Positions 1 through 13,554 of a stretch of 64,000 nt of DNA are shown here, piece by piece. Below the pieces are notes generated by a model, which made no database searches, had not been told where the DNA came from, and saw nothing but the letters and a program-made list of their open reading frames with translations. Source of the stretch: Timema cristinae (lineage: Eukaryota > Arthropoda > Insecta > Phasmatodea > Timematidae). The stretch covers positions 1 through 64,000 of the forward strand of contig JBCFYV010000574.1 in NCBI GenBank assembly GCA_039000515.1. The letters are read 5' to 3'. The translations under genes were made by a program, and so were the position numbers. Each line of letters starts with the position of its first letter. The first letter of the stretch is position 1.

Positions 1-990
1 GTTTGTTTAAAAAAATTTTTAGGCCCACCTTTCTGAAAAATATTAAATTAATCAACCTTTGCACCATGATTAAAAACCTGTATGATCTATTTTTTGATTT
101 TCCACCTTTTAAATTTGTGCTATTGATTTTTTTATATAAATATAAATTGACTAAAATGTGTTTAAAAATTTTTTTTCAAATATCTCACAACTGCATTTTT
201 ATTCGAAAATTAACATAATTAAAATTTTTCCACACAGATTTAATTTGAAACATTATCATAGTAACCTAAAATAAATTATTAAATCCGATCTGAGCACATT
301 TAAAAAAATAAAATATTTGACCCGTTACTATTTAAGGATGGACTAGGTTCGGATTTAACTTAAAATTTGTTTTAATGCATGAATTCGTTTTAAATTCAGT
401 TAGCCAAATTCAGATGATTCGAAACTAAAATATTATGGATTCGCATAGGCCTATTATATTTGAATAAAATGTTTTCATTTATACTTTCTCTTAGAAAAAA
501 AAAAAATTATTATAATCGCAAAAAATGATTGACCTTGAATATGAAGAATCTGTAGAGACTTTTTGTTTTACAAGGAGTTATCAATTTTTTGCTGCAATAG
601 AACTGAGCTCAAAAAACGCCCCATATCCATCCTTACCCCGCCTCTCAACAACCCCCCCTAGCCTCACAGGTAGAACCTAACGTGGTCATCAAAGTCAACA
701 TAAAATTTTTGTATTTAATTTTGATATTATACTTGTCAAAATTCTCTCCTGGTCCATACTTGAAAAATTTTAATCTCGATAAGAATTCACAAACTATATC
801 TTGTTGTAACTTTAAATATTCCATGACCCCATTACTGAATTATTCAAAGACTAATTATTTAAAATAATATCTAATTGTTGTGAGTTCGTGATAAGGTCAC
901 ATGTTCTCAAACATGAGGGATGAAATTTTTAGAACTATTTTGTAGCATCGGATGGTTTACGAAAGACACTAAACAACAAAAATAGACGAG
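1..990. other. AT-rich non-coding DNA
   Basis: This stretch is very AT-rich, with many short A and T runs and frequent stop codons in all frames. The only open frames are short and of low complexity. I see no gene, RNA or mobile-element signature in it. Confidence 0.6.
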
Positions 991-996
991 ACTTAC

Positions 997-1195
997 CCCA
1001 TTTGATTTCTGACTGGGGCTGCGTGGAAGAACGACACAAAACCGTCGGACCACCTTCGTGTTACCGAAAAAATTTGAACACTGGCAGGGTAAAATGTGAC
1101 CTGAGTTCAACGAACATCTTGGGGTTGATTGGACATCGCAGTGAAGTATCCCCTTCGATAATGTTTCCCGAACGGCCACGGACCTTCCGGAGCTG
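997..1195 (-). CDS. possible internal exon, product unknown
   Basis: On the minus strand a roughly 199-bp block of more balanced base composition is bounded by an acceptor-like CACACAG and a consensus donor GTAAGT. One reading frame is open across the whole block and codes for a basic, serine-rich peptide that includes SSGRSVAVRETLSKG. The other two minus frames contain stops. The tract upstream of the acceptor is not strongly pyrimidine-rich, which weakens the call. I do not recognise the family. It could equally be a fragment of an old mobile element. Confidence 0.2.
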
Positions 1196-1439
1196 TGTGG
1201 CATGCGCTATCTATGTATTCCTTGATGTTCTAGAATGTGACCTCCCCTTAATTTTTCCCATCTCTCCCCTTTTCTGTGCTTTATAGTATATAAAACTGGC
1301 GTCTGTGCCAACAGAATTGAAAATTTGGGGCCTAAGTCGTAACTGAGACAGGATAAGCTCGGCTTTCTTCAAACTTAAAATGTAAGGTCGAAATTCACTA
1401 TAGGCAAATTTAACTTTTTTTATTGTAAGACTTACCAAA

Positions 1440-3890
1440 ATTTCTTTCGACCTATTCTTACCTAAGATTCTAAATAATTTAGAAATAAATCGGACTGTTA
1501 GAAAATTAATTTTAAATTGTTCTTTAGATGCCCGCTTCGTTGCTAGGTGATGGCGTTTAATCGTTAGTTGATTTATAATTAATTCGATTGTATCGATAAG
1601 TATGTTTAATGGGTATCGATTTCGTGAATTGCTATATTTAAATAATGTTCTCGTGAACTATAATATATTTGAATTTAGATTTTTTATTGTTGTTTTGCAA
1701 CATGCTATTTCTCATGGACGAGTATTTAATAATTGAATACATATTATCTTGTCTTTAAATTTTTTTGCATATAAGAAAGGCGTCCTATCAAGGGGACTTA
1801 AATTAACTACGTTTATCTAAATTTCTGTTGTTAATGCCTCGGGCAAATTTCCCAAAAAACTTTTAATGAATCTAATTACATTTAAAACCTTTTTCAATAT
1901 CTTATGTTAACGTTAAATTAAACTGATATATCTTTCACCTCAGACTCTTTAACTTTGGCTACAATTCGTTGTGGTATAATAATTTAAAAATTTTTTAAAT
2001 ATACCTCTTCACTACAACAATGTTAACGTTGAATAGAACTGTTAAATATCTAATTGCGCGATTGCAAATAAATATCAACTTATGACTTATACTAATATTT
2101 TCTTTTATAATATGCCTCTCCATACCCTAGGTATTAGTTTTCAATATATTTCTATTAATTTAATGTGAATTGATAGGCAGGTTGCAGCATCTCACTGCTT
2201 TCTAGAGGTAGACGGCCCCTTTTGAATAACCCAGCAACGGGTTTGAGTTGCGAGCTTCGGTATTGGAATGTTTTGGGGTAAAACATTAAAACGCCTTGAA
2301 CTCCATAGCACTCACTTCTATTGTTGTCCCTTTTTTGTATTACTATTTATATTATTTGAGCATCCTCCTCTTGAGGATGGTTCATTTTAAGTTAGTTGTA
2401 ATTAATGAAATCATGATACCATCGAGTTAAATATTTGAATATCTTATAAGAATAAGTCTTGTAGAAAAATTTTTGGTGAAACTTAGTGAAAAAAATTATT
2501 TTTTTTTGCAATACTTGAAGATCATGCGGGACATAAATATTTTTGGCCCTAGAGTAACGTTGATGGGGTTTCATAGAGCTTATATTTTCTAATCAGGGAA
2601 ACATGCTTGTTATGATGTGGCTTGTTGAGGCTTTGTTATCAGCGCCCAAATGATCAGTATTCAAGGTTTTGTTATTACTACACTACAAAAAAATCGTAAG
2701 GAATGTTATTAAAGGCTTTATTTTCTCAAATAGTCATTAATTGTGTTTCCTTTAAAATAGTTATTGCCCATACAACAATGATAAGGTGTTGTTAGACATA
2801 TTTTTTGATTTGTTAACTGTCATTCTACATCAACCTTTGTTTATAATACTCTAAATGTTTTACAAAAAAACTGTAAATAGTGTTTTGCTATGTTCACAAA
2901 TTAAATATTGTGTTCTATCATCTTGGGAATTAGTTTATGTCCCACCCAGTGGTTTATCCAGGGAATTGTCAAGATCCTGTAGGAGCATTTATCCTCTTCA
3001 TTCATGAGGGTTATCCACAGTTTTGCGATTAGTATTTTTGAGGAGGACCATGCTTAACATTCTTTGGTATTTGCGTGATTGAGGCTGTGTGTTTCTGGAG
3101 CAATATTTTGTTCTCAATATTAATTGTGAGTTATCCCGCCAATTCATCCTGGTTTTCTCTTCCCTCTCTTTCTCTCTCATGTGCTCTTGTAAAGGTTACA
3201 TGGTTTCACCTTACAAACATTCGGCCGGACGTTCAAGACTATCCTCGATACACATATCAGCCTAGTATTGCAGATATTAATATAATGAGTACTAATTACC
3301 ACTGGCTGGGAAATATCACAAACAGGAACGGTAACTTAATGGAGATAGAACTCCAGCCTTAAACATAAGCTTACACAATTTCGAGAGGTCAATAAGGAGG
3401 AAAATAATTAATTTCGAGATTTAAGGACCTTCATGATAAAGGGAGGGGGGGGGGGCGGGAATGGTACGAAAAGTCAAAGTTTAAAGTTTAAGGTATTTAA
3501 ATTGCCGAGTCATCACTAGAACAATAAAAAAAACTGGTTGGTTTATGTTTAAGGTATTTAAAACTAGAACCAAAAAGCGGATAGTTTTCTCCTTGAAAAG
3601 CAGTAATAGTCCCCTTTAGCAGGGAGGTGTAAAGTTAGGTAAATGAGTAAGACAAAGACAGGAGGGTAGGAGAAGGAGGAGGGGAATCCGTGAAGCAAAT
3701 TTGGGACCTTGGCGGCGGGGCGGGCCACGATCCTAGCGAGGCGCGCGAACCCCCGGGTGAGAACCAGCTAACTCCGGGTCAAGTTAATTAGCGGCGCGCG
3801 TGCCTAGCAGAGGGTCCGGGGTTCGTTAGTCCTGTGGAGTTCATGTCCAAACAGGGGTTAACTCCTTTTTCGCTCCTAAATGACACAAAT
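1440..3890. other. intergenic AT-rich DNA with a GC-rich patch
   Basis: No convincing coding sequence is present. A short stem-loop, CATCCTC paired with GAGGATG, lies near 2362-2380. A run of ten guanines lies at about 3445-3454. A GC-rich, CpG-containing patch at about 3710-3835 stands out from its surroundings, but I could not assign it to a promoter, tRNA or repeat. The clean base-call pattern here contrasts with the noisy sequence that follows. Confidence 0.5.
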
Positions 3891-3894
3891 CTCC

Positions 3895-4760
3895 TCTCTC
3901 CTACTACCAACATCTCCTTTACTCCTACTGACACTGACAAACCTCTCTCTCTCCTACTGACACTTACATCTCTCTCTCTTCTCTACTAAAAAAAACTTTC
4001 TCTTCTCCCACTCCACAAAAACTAACCTTCTCTCTCTCCTACTCACACAACTCCTTCCTCTCTCTCTCCTATCACACTCTTTTCTCTCCTCTCTCCTAAA
4101 TGACACTACATCTCTCTCCTACTGACACTACATCTCTCTCTCTCTCTCCCACTGACACTACATCTCTCTCTCCTACTGACACTAAAAACATTCTCTCTCC
4201 TACTGACACTACATCTCTCTCTCTCCTCCTACTGACACTACATCTCTCTCCTCTCTCCTACTTGACACTACATCTCTCTCATCTCTCTCCTACTGACACT
4301 ACAAACTCCTCTCCTACTGACACTACATTCCTCCTCTCCTACTGACACTACATCTCTCTCTCTCCTCAACTGACACTACATCTCTCACTCCTACTGACAC
4401 TAAAATCCTTTTCTTCCTACTGACAAATACATCCCTCTCTCTCTCCTACGACACTACATCTCTCTTTCTCTCCTACTGACACTACATTCCTCTCTCTCCT
4501 ACTGAAAACTAAATCTCTCTCCTACTGACAAATACATCTCTCTCTCTCTCCTACTACACTAATACTCCTCTCTCTCCTACTGACACTAAAATCTCTTCTC
4601 TCTCTACTGACACTACATCTCTCCTCTCTCCTACTGACAAATAAATCTCTCTCTCCTCCTACTGACACTAAACATCTACTCTCTCTCTTCCTACTGACAC
4701 TACATCTCTCTTTCCTTCCTACTAACCTACATCTCTCTCTCATCCCCTACGTGACACTTC
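3895..4760. repeat. minisatellite, ~24-bp unit, CT-rich
   Basis: A tandem array in which TACTGACACTACATCTCTCT recurs, with a pyrimidine stretch of variable length between copies. The nominal period is about 24 bp and there are roughly 35 units. Length changes in the CT run suggest slippage on top of unit duplication. Open frames here are products of the repeat and not genes. It directly abuts the 56-bp array. Confidence 0.9.
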
Positions 4761-4789
4761 CTCTTTTCTACAGAAACTTCCTAAGAAAG

Positions 4790-5670
4790 AGGTGAGAAGA
4801 ATCAAAGGGGGACAGACAGGGAACAAGTGAAACAAGTCCTAAGAAGAGTGGTGAGAAGATCAGGTGGACAGACAGGGAGACAAGTGAACAATCCTAAGAA
4901 GAGTGGTGAGAAGATCAGTGGACAGACAGGGAGACAAATGACAAGTCCTAAGAAGAGTGGTGAGAAAAATCAGGTGGACAGACAGGGACAAAAGAACAAG
5001 TCCTAAGAAGAGTGGTGAAAATCAGGGGGGACAGACAGGGAGACAATGAACAAGTCCTAAGAAGAGTGGTGAGAAGATCAGTGGACAGACAGGGGGGGAA
5101 ATGAACAAGTCCTAAGAAAAGTGGGGGAAAAGATCAGTGGACATACAGGGGGACAAAAGAACAAGTACTAAGAAGATGTGAGAAGATCAGGTGGACAGAC
5201 GGGGGGACAAGTGAACAAGAACTAAGAAATGGTGAGAAAGATCGGTTTGGACAAGGGGGGGAACAATAAAACAATCCAAAAGAAAGTGGTGAAAGACAGG
5301 GGGGACAGACGGGGGGGAACAAGTGAACAATTTCATAAAAGAGTGGTGAGAAGACAGGTGGACAGACAGGGAGCCCAATTAAAACAAGTCCTAAGAAGAG
5401 GGGGTGAGAAACATGGACAGACGGGGGGGACAATAAAACAATCCAAGAAAGGGGTTAGAAGATCAGGGGGCCAGACGGGGGGACAAAGAAAAATCCTAAG
5501 AAGAGGGGTTTAAAGATCATTTGGCCCAGACAGGGGACAAGGAACAATCCTAAAAACGGGAGAAGATCAGGTGGACAGACAGGGGCCCAGTAAAACAATT
5601 CCTAAGAAACTGGTGAGAAAAAGGTACAAAAACGGGGGGACAAGTGAACAAGTCCTAAGAAAAGGGGGGA
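4790..5670. repeat. minisatellite, 56-bp unit (copy 1)
   Basis: Tandem array of about 16 copies of a 56-bp unit built around AAGAAGAGTGGTGAGAAGAT and GGTGGACAGACAGGGA. Early copies are well preserved and later ones become noisy, with bases turned into G and A runs. The same unit forms a second array at 38300-38570, and both arrays are followed by related sequence. This points to a mobile carrier rather than two independent arrays. Confidence 0.9.
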
Positions 5671-5860
5671 AAAGAGTTTCCCTTTGGGTAAAATCCTTAG
5701 GGGGAACGTCCTCTGCAAGACGCCCCATAAAAGGGAAAAGGTTGGGGGAAAAGGGAAAAAGTTTGGGAAAATTTAGGAGGCAAGGACGGGGTGTTTGGGT
5801 GGTCTACTTCATTGTACCTGTCGTAAAAAAGGGGCCCACCTTTAATAAAACCTAATAATA
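5671..5860. repeat. dispersed flank shared with 38571-38790 (copy 1)
   Basis: The sequence after the 56-bp array resembles the sequence after the second 56-bp array. Shared landmarks in the same order are TCCTTAGG, a GTCCT/TGCA block, AAAAGGGAAA followed by GGTTG, GGGAAAATTT, GGAGGCA and a GG(T/C)GGTCTA block. The second copy has about 50 extra bases in the middle. The array and flank together look like part of one transposable element of unknown class. Confidence 0.6.
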
Positions 5861-7480
5861 AATAAAATAAATTTTGGGAACAATTTTTTATATCTAACCC
5901 AATTATAAACTTTAATTTGGTTGGTCCAGTGAAGCAACACACCCCTGTGTATAAAAAAGGGACCCTCCCCCCCCCCCACCTCACACACAAAACACAAAAA
6001 CACACAACAAAATTTTGCCCTAAATAGACCTAGTTTTGCACCCCCACACCCTCACAGAAAAAGATTGTTTTGGTTCTACAAAATTTCAAGTGTGTGATTT
6101 TTTAAAATGAAACAAAAAATTTTAAAACTTTAAAGATATTCAATTTGATGAAAAAATTTATATAAATTTTTTAATTCTATTTTTTTTAATTAAAACTACA
6201 CCCACTTTGGTGGCCGCAGGGAACCCGGGATCCCCTCTCGCCTAGACTAGACATCTAGGGTGGGATTCAGGGTTTGTTTCAGGGTTGGTGTCCGAGGGGG
6301 GTTTTCCACTCTCCTCCCCCAACAATGGGGAAATTATTTTAAAAAGTGGTGCAAATTTAAACAATCTGTTATAACTCGTTTAAGATTCTAATTGAAAGGG
6401 GGATAACAAGGTTTGGGAATGATCTTTGTTACGGTTACAAACTGCCCAAAGCCTGGAAAGGTGTGACAAATTTTAGGGAAAAATCCGGGATACCACGAGG
6501 TGGAGCTTTGGCGCACAAGAAAAGGGGGCCCCGCTTCCACCCCCGAGTAGGGACCCCCATTTTTTAAAAATTTTAACAATTTGCTAGATTTTGTATTTCA
6601 TGAATAAATTATTTTGGTATAGAAAGTGTTGGGTTTTTAAACAAATTTGAAAACTTTAATGGTTTTTTTGTTTTACAGTTTTGTTGCCGGCCCTCCGGGC
6701 CCCTTTTTGGGGGGAAACTTTAAGTAGGGTTTCCAATTGTTATCAACACTTAAATATAAAACCAAATATTTTTTAATAGTCTATCCCAAACCAAAATTTC
6801 CAAGCAGAAAGCGGGGTTAAAAAAACATATTTTTTCTATTACCCCAAAGTCCCCTCACTTAAAAATTAGTTTTTAAACAAATGCTAATAATCAATGCTAG
6901 CAAAAACAAAATAATTACACGGGTTTAAACACAAACCCAAAAGATTTCCCAAACCCCCAAAGTATTTAAAAATAATCTTCCCAAATCTGCCCAGACCAAA
7001 AACCCGGGTTTCTTTTGCACTCAGAGACGGAACGGGGTTAAAAAAATCCCCTGGCAAAACATTTCTACCACAAATTATATAACACAATGTTTGTATATCT
7101 TTTTTTGGGAAATTTCAGATCACAATATTCAAAACCCAAAGAGTAAAAACCCACATATTTATTTGGGGGTTTGGAGGATAAAATTTAACTACAATGGTTT
7201 TTGTCGGGGATTTTCCGAGGTTTCGGTTGGGGATTCAATTTTTCCTTTTGGGGGCCACAGACCTAACATGAAGCAAAAGCAACTAGCTGAGCGCCATCCC
7301 CCCCACCCCCCACCCAACTAAAAGGGGCATCAACCCCCATTTTCCGTAGATTTGGTTGTGCCCCGTCTTGCCCCTCCCGCCCCCGTGCCGCAAACCCTCC
7401 CCCCTCACTGTTTTTCCCCTGACAGAGGTACTAGTCCCTGTATCCTTTCGTGAACAGCCTCACCCCAACCCCCGGGCCCC
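5861..7480. other. noisy intergenic DNA, no gene seen
   Basis: Low-complexity AT-rich sequence with many homopolymer runs. Short open frames occur on both strands, including one on the minus strand near 6884-7087, but none shows a recognisable domain. A GC-richer patch near 6210-6300 has a faint tRNA-like look that I could not confirm. Confidence 0.5.
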
Positions 7481-7484
7481 TTTT

Positions 7485-9200
7485 TTAACCCCTGTTGACC
7501 TTCTCTCAGTCTCAAAACCCGGGTTTAGCTCTGCCCTTTCTCTCATCTCAAAAATAGCCCCCACCCTTTTTAAAAGCCTAAAAACCTTCCCCCTTCAGCC
7601 CTAAACACCCAGTTAGCTTGACCTTCCCTCATCCCCCACCCCCCAAAGCTAGTTTAAAACCCTTTTCCCCTCACCCCTAAAAACCAAGCAAAGCTCTAAC
7701 CTTCTCTCACCCTCACACCCACTAGTTTAACCCTTTTTTCCCAGTCCCACACCCAGCTACTCTAACCTTTCTCTCAGTCTCACCCCAAACTACCTCAGTC
7801 TCACACCCAGCTAGCCTGACTTCTCCCCAGCCCACACCAAGCTACGCAAACCTTCTCTCAGCTCACACCAAGCAAACGTTTTTAACCCTTTCTTTTCGGG
7901 CTCACCCCCAAAAGGGGCAAAAAACCTTTTCTTCAGTTCACAACCCAGTTAGCTCTACCTTCCCCTCAGTCTCACACAACCTCCCCCTGTGTGACCTTCC
8001 TCAGCCCCCACACAACTCTCTTTTCTGTCGGGACCTTCCTAAAGTCCACCAAACCTCCTGTGTGCCCTTTCCCTCTCAGTCTCACACAACTTTTCTCTGT
8101 GTGACCTTCTTTTCAGTCTCAACACAACTCTCTCGTGTGCCCCCAAATCCCCCTCCAGCTAAAAAAAACTCTCTCTTCTGCCCTTTCTCTAGCCCTCACA
8201 CAACTCTCCTGTCTGCCCTTTCCCTCTCACCCCTCAAAACAACTCTCTCTCTGTCTGACCTTCTGCCCAGCCCTCACACAGATCTCCTCCTGACCTTCTC
8301 TCAGTCTCACCCCCAAAGCAAGCTCCCCATCTCACCCCCAAAAGCTTTGACCTTCCCCCATCTCAAAACCCAGCTACTCTAACTTCTTTCGCCCTCCCCC
8401 CCCCAAGTTAGCAAAAACCCTTTCCTCTCACCCACCCCACTACTCTCCCCTTCCTCAGTCTCAACCCCAAATTTTTAGCCCCTCCCCTTTTTTTCAGCCC
8501 TCACACCCACTACCCAAAAACCCCCCTTTCAGTCTCAACCCAGTTAGCTCTAACCTTCTCCAGTAAAAAACACCCCAGTTCTCTGCCCTTTCTCTCAGTC
8601 CACCCCCAAGTTACTCTAACCTTCTCCTTTACTCACACCCATCAAATTTTTTAACCCCCCCTTCCCTTTCTTCCTCACACCCATTAGCTCGAACCTTCTC
8701 CCCATCTCAAAAACCCAACCCGCCTTCTCGCCTAAAAACCCCCAAGTTTGCCCCCCAAACCCCCCTTTTAATTCCCCTCAGCCCTCAAAACCCATTAGCT
8801 CTGATTCTTTTCTCAGTTCTAAACCCCCAAACAGCTCTGCCCCAAAATTTCTTTTGCCTTTGTTCAAAACCCACTAAGCTCTGCCCTTTATCTCAGCCCT
8901 CACACCCAAACTAGCTCAAAAACCCCCTTTCTCGTCCCACAACCCAGCTAGCTCTGCCTTTCCCTCTCGGGTCCCCAAAACCCCCCGCAAGCTCAAACCT
9001 TCTCTGCTCAACCCCGGGCAAAGCTCTGACCTTCTCTCAGTCTCACACCCAGCTAGCCTGACCTTCCCCTCAGTCTCACACCCACAAGCTCTAAATTTTT
9101 CCCTCAGTCTCCCCACCCACCCTAGCTCTGACCTTCTCTCTGCCCTCACAACCCCAAGCTACCCTGCCCTTTTCCCTTTTAAAGAAATCACACCCAGCTC
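7485..9200. repeat. minisatellite, ~33-bp unit, C-rich
   Basis: Tandem array of about 50 copies of a 33-bp unit containing CTCACACCCAGCTAGCTCTG followed by ACCTTCTCTCAGT. Copies are heavily degraded, with many C runs replacing CA or CT steps. No spacers or flanking genes suggest a function. Part of its apparent divergence is probably consensus error. Confidence 0.88.
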
Positions 9201-10540
9201 CCCCTCACCCCGGTACGAATCTCAGCCCAAAATAAAAACACAACAGGAACCAAGGCCCCATCACTACACACTTGGTTCAAAGCCCATTTACCCTGTCCCC
9301 TCCATAAAAGGGGTTAATCAAGGGGGGGTCCCTCGAGGGGGGGTTTGAAAACTAACATATTCTGGGGGTAAAACATTTTGGGGAAGCCCGGTTAATTTGG
9401 AAACAACTCACCTCTTAATAAATTTTTAAAAAACTTTTGTAATAAAAACTGAAACCAAAGCATTTAAAAAAATTTCCCGAAACCATAAAAATGCATCTAG
9501 GGAAACGACAAAAATGGCTAAGAATATATCGTTTTATTTTTGGGAAATAAAAAAGTTTTTTTCCCTTATGGGGTTTTCAAAAATTTAAAACGTTTAAAAA
9601 TTCCACAAACAAAGAAGAGCTTTTTTATCTGTAAAGTGGGTTTTAAATTTAGTTTTTTTTTTTAAAATTTTTGGGTTGTACTTACTAAGGGTTTAAAGCC
9701 AAATATGTAGTTTTTTTCTTTGGAAAGAAGAAAAATTTTATTTTTTTTCCCCCAAAACCCAAAATTTAATTTTTTGGGCCCAAGGAAAACTTTGTTTTTA
9801 ATTTGTCACGAAAAAATTTGGACCGTCGATAAAAGCTTCAGTCTAATTTTATCTTTTTGGCCCCACGGGAAAAGTTAATGAGAGGGAGGTGTTTTTTAAA
9901 AATAGCCCAAAATGATCTCTTTTAAGAAAAATGGGGGAAATGCATTTCCTCTAAAATTTCCCTTTCTTTAACCTTTTAGTTTGAATTTTTAATAGCCTGA
10001 AGAAAAAAGATGTGGGGCCCCGGAAAATTTTTTTTAAAACCAAAATCTGACAAAAATTTGTGGTGCACTTTCTCCAAAACCCTATTTCGCCCTTTTTAAA
10101 CTAAACCCCTGGTTTTTAAAAAAAAATTGAACAATTTAAAAAGGTTGCTTACAAAGTCCCTGCTTCTTAAGGATGTTAACATCTTTAAACCAATTAATCA
10201 TTAAAATAAAAAATAATTACATCAATTTATAAAACTATGGGACGACTAAATTGAATTCCTCTGCCTCTGGAAGATTTTTTCCAGGGGGTGTTAACTACAA
10301 TTTTTTTTTGTTTGAAGAAAGTTCGTTTTGGGGGACCATTTCTAAGGGTGAAGATCATAATTTTTTTGGGGCGGGTTTTTCCCCTATTCCCCAGGGGAAA
10401 ATAAAAATTTTAAATTTTCTTTCGTTAGTTTTGGGTTTTGGTTGGGGAAATTTCCAAATTTTTAAAAAATTTTCTTTCAGGGGAAAAATTTAAACTCACC
10501 AAAAATTTTACAACCATTAATATTTTTTTTAAAGATCCTA
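9201..10540. other. AT-rich noisy spacer, no gene seen
   Basis: Between the 33-bp and 44-bp arrays the sequence is A/T homopolymer-rich. Open frames at 10251-10635 are glycine/phenylalanine/lysine-rich translations of G, T and A runs and show no domain. Nothing supportable is present. Confidence 0.5.
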
Positions 10541-10544
10541 TACC

Positions 10545-12145
10545 CCCTTTCATTTGTATCGACCAAACTAAATGCCATTCTAACCCCCCTTTCAGCCAAA
10601 TAACGAAAAAAAAAAAATTTTTTTTTTTTTCCTAAAAGCTTTTCCTAAACCCCCTTTCCCAGCCAAAATCGACCTATCTAAAAGCTTTTCCCTACATCCC
10701 CTTTCACCCCTTTATCGACCTATCAAAAAAATTCCCAACCCTAAAAATCCCCTTTTCAGCCTTATGGGACCTAACCAAAATTCCCATTCCAACACCCCCA
10801 CCCCCTTTGACCTATTAAATTCCATTCCTACATCCCCCTTTCTCCTGACGACCCCCAATCTAAATTCCCTTTCCTACCCCCTTTTTCCAGCTTAATCCCC
10901 TACCCAAAATTCCCATTCCTAAAAAAACCCCTTTCACCCTTTTATGGGAACCTAATCTAAATTTTTCCACTTCCCCCTTTAAAAGCCGGGTATCGACCTT
11001 TTCAAAAAAAGCAATTCCTAACCAAATTTCCCCCTTTCGCCTGTTTTGCCTAAAAAAAAAGCTTTTCCCTACATCCCCTTTCAGCCTGTATCGAACCTAT
11101 TTTAAATTCCTTTCCCTACACCCCCTTTTCACCCTGAATCGACCTACCCAAAATGCTTTTCCAAACCCCTTTCAGCCTTTTAACGACCTATCAAAAAAGC
11201 ATTCCTACATCCCCTTTCAGCCTGAAAATTCGACCTATCTAAATTCCTTTCCTACACCCCCCTTTCACCTGAATCGCCCATCAAAAAACCCATTCCTACA
11301 CCCCCTTTTCACCCTGAAACGACCAAACAAAATTTTCCATTCCTACCCCCCCTTTCAGCCTGTATCGCCCTATCAAAAAACCCATTTTCCTAAAATTCCC
11401 CTTTCAGCCCTGGAAAAATAAAAACCCTACCAAAAAGCTTTTTCCTAACCCCCTTTAAAGCCGGGATCGCCCTTTTTTTTAAATGCCTTTTTCCTACCCC
11501 CCCTTTTCCCAGCCTTTTATCGCCCAATCTAAAAGCTATTCCTACACCCCCTTTTCAGCCTTATCGACCTATTTAAAAGCTATTCCTACATCCCCTTTCA
11601 CCCTTTTAATCGACCTAAAATAAACCTTTCCCTCCCCAATCCCCCTTTTCCATCCTGTATCGCCCAAACTAAATGCTTTTCCTACACCCCCTTTCAGCCT
11701 TATCGACCTATCTAAAAGCAAAAATTTTTTCCTCACCCCCTTTTCAGCCTGTACCCGACCTATCAAAACATTCCTACACCCCCTTTTTCAGCCCTGTATC
11801 GGAACCTACCCCTAAATCCTTTCCCTACCCCTTTTTTCCCAGCCTGTACCGACCTATCTAAAAGCTATTCCTACCCCCCTTTCACCTAAAACGACCAAAA
11901 TCTAAAAAGTTTATTCCAAAACCCCCCCTTTCACCCTATATCGACCTATCTAAAAGCTATTCCAAACACCCCCCTTTCACCGTACGACCTATAAAATCCA
12001 AATTCCTACATCCCCTTTCACCCCTTTATCGACCTATCAAAAAGCTATTCCTACATCCTCTTTCCCCTGTTTTCGACCTAAAATAAATTGCCATTCCTAC
12101 ATTCCCCTTTCACCCCTTATCGCCCTTTAACCCCTAAAAGCTATT
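10545..12145. repeat. minisatellite, 44-bp unit
   Basis: Tandem array of about 36 copies of a 44-bp unit. The best-preserved cores are CCTACATCCCCTTTCAGCCT and TATCGACCTATCTAAAAGCT. Many copies are distorted into C, T and A runs. Open frames on either strand within it simply translate the repeat. Confidence 0.9.
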
Positions 12146-13550
12146 CCCCAACCCGGGCCAAAAGCTATGGGATAAAAACTGTTTGTGCCCCGTAAATTTA
12201 GACAACCACCAATCACCCTTTCCGTTTCAAAATAACTTATTCACTTCACCCATTTTTTGGGTCGTCCTTTTTACCATATCTTTCTTTGTTTTCTTATTTT
12301 ATCTCGCTCCAGAGAAAAAAAAAGGTTCTCCCAAAGACCTTTAAACCGGTGTTTCGCCAACGCCCAAACCGAAGGGGAATGATGGAAGTAGTTACCCCCG
12401 AGATTTGGGGAGAGCTAAAAAAAAATGAATTTTCGGGTTTTTAAAATTGTGGGTGAAGACCCCCTGCTCCTCCAAGGGAAACAAACTCCCTGGTCCCGAG
12501 CTCACGGAGGCGGGTTTTTGGACAAAAGGACCCGGTTTGATTCCCAAAGCTTCAACTATTTTTTTTAAAATACTCTTAATGTTTTTTTTAAAAGGGCCTT
12601 CACCTTGCTTTTTTAAATAGAGTTGGGTTTTTTTTAATTTTCCCCGGTAGCCCAAACTTTGAAACGAGCCCTTAACCATTTTTTAATTTTTTTCCGACAA
12701 AGAAAACTATCGATGCTAATTTAAAAAATCAAATTAAAAAAATTTTGATAAAAAAAAATGAGACCACTAAGTCGGACTCAAACCCCCCCGGGAACTCAGG
12801 GCTAAGCGCGCCCAAACTCTCCCACTGACCCCTTATCCAAGAGTCGCCTCTTTAGGACAGTTAAAAAAAACTAAAAAAATTAAACTTTTTGAGACAGCAT
12901 CGGGTTTCCCCAAACCCCAAAGGGAGCTTTTTTCTCCGCCCATTGTTTCAAACCACGTGGGTTGTATCATTTTCCCAACTAAATTGTGTTTTAAAACCCA
13001 CACAGAATTTTTAGAAGTATGTGAACCCACTTTTCCCGTAAAGGGAAGGGGGGTAAAAACCTTTTTGGGGGAAAAACCCCCCCCTCCCCTTCCCAAAACC
13101 GGAAAGGACGCATTAACTCCGTGCCCAACCGGGGGCACCTCTCCCCCACTCTACCCCGAGGAGCTATTTTTGGGGGGGAATGTGCTGTTTAGTATAAGGA
13201 ACCCTTGGAACGTAACGGACTTTAAACAAACAAAAAAAATACTCGAATTAGAAAAAAAAAAAAATTCCATACCATATTTTTATAAAAAAACTAAGTCATG
13301 CAGGAGAAACGGTCACCCCAAAACCCAAAGATTTTGAGCCCTTCTTCCTTTTTTTTTTTAAAAGGTAGAGAAACAATCGAGATAGAATAAAGACAACAAA
13401 AAAGACAGAAAACCCAAATTTTGCTTAGAAAACCCCCCCCTTTTTCATCAAAATGGAACCTTCCCTTTTATTATTAAAAAAGGTCACAAAAACATGTAAC
13501 AGCACAGATTCCCCAAAATATTCCCAGTTGGTGCCCTTTTTGCAAAAAGG
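12146..13550. other. noisy spacer between arrays
   Basis: Mostly AT-rich sequence with homopolymer runs. A tRNA-like block inside it is listed separately. Open frames up to about 126 residues occur at 12833-13337 on both strands, but they overlap each other, carry no known motif and are rich in residues coded by homopolymers. I do not call genes here. Confidence 0.5.
12760..12842 (-). mobile_element. possible tRNA-derived SINE head
   Basis: On the minus strand the block reads like a tRNA-derived head: a GTCAGTGGGAGAGTTTGGGC region in the A-box position, a CCCTGAGTTCCCGG middle, then GTTTGAGTCCGAC in the B-box position. The spacing is close to that of a tRNA. The surrounding bases are noisy and I see no clear tail or target-site duplication. 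A decayed SINE is the simplest reading. Confidence 0.35.
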
Positions 13551-13554
13551 AGCC

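Noticed and set aside
1000..1300. Possible spliceosomal RNA gene
   Set aside because: The ACTTACC at the left end suggested U1, but the rest does not match the loops or Sm site I would expect of any U RNA.
3708..3835. Possible tRNA or rDNA fragment in the GC-rich patch
   Set aside because: No cloverleaf pairing, and no rRNA core motif could be found.
12833..13337. Overlapping frames of 101 and 126 codons on opposite strands
   Set aside because: Both lie in homopolymer-noisy DNA, contain run-coded residues and match no motif.
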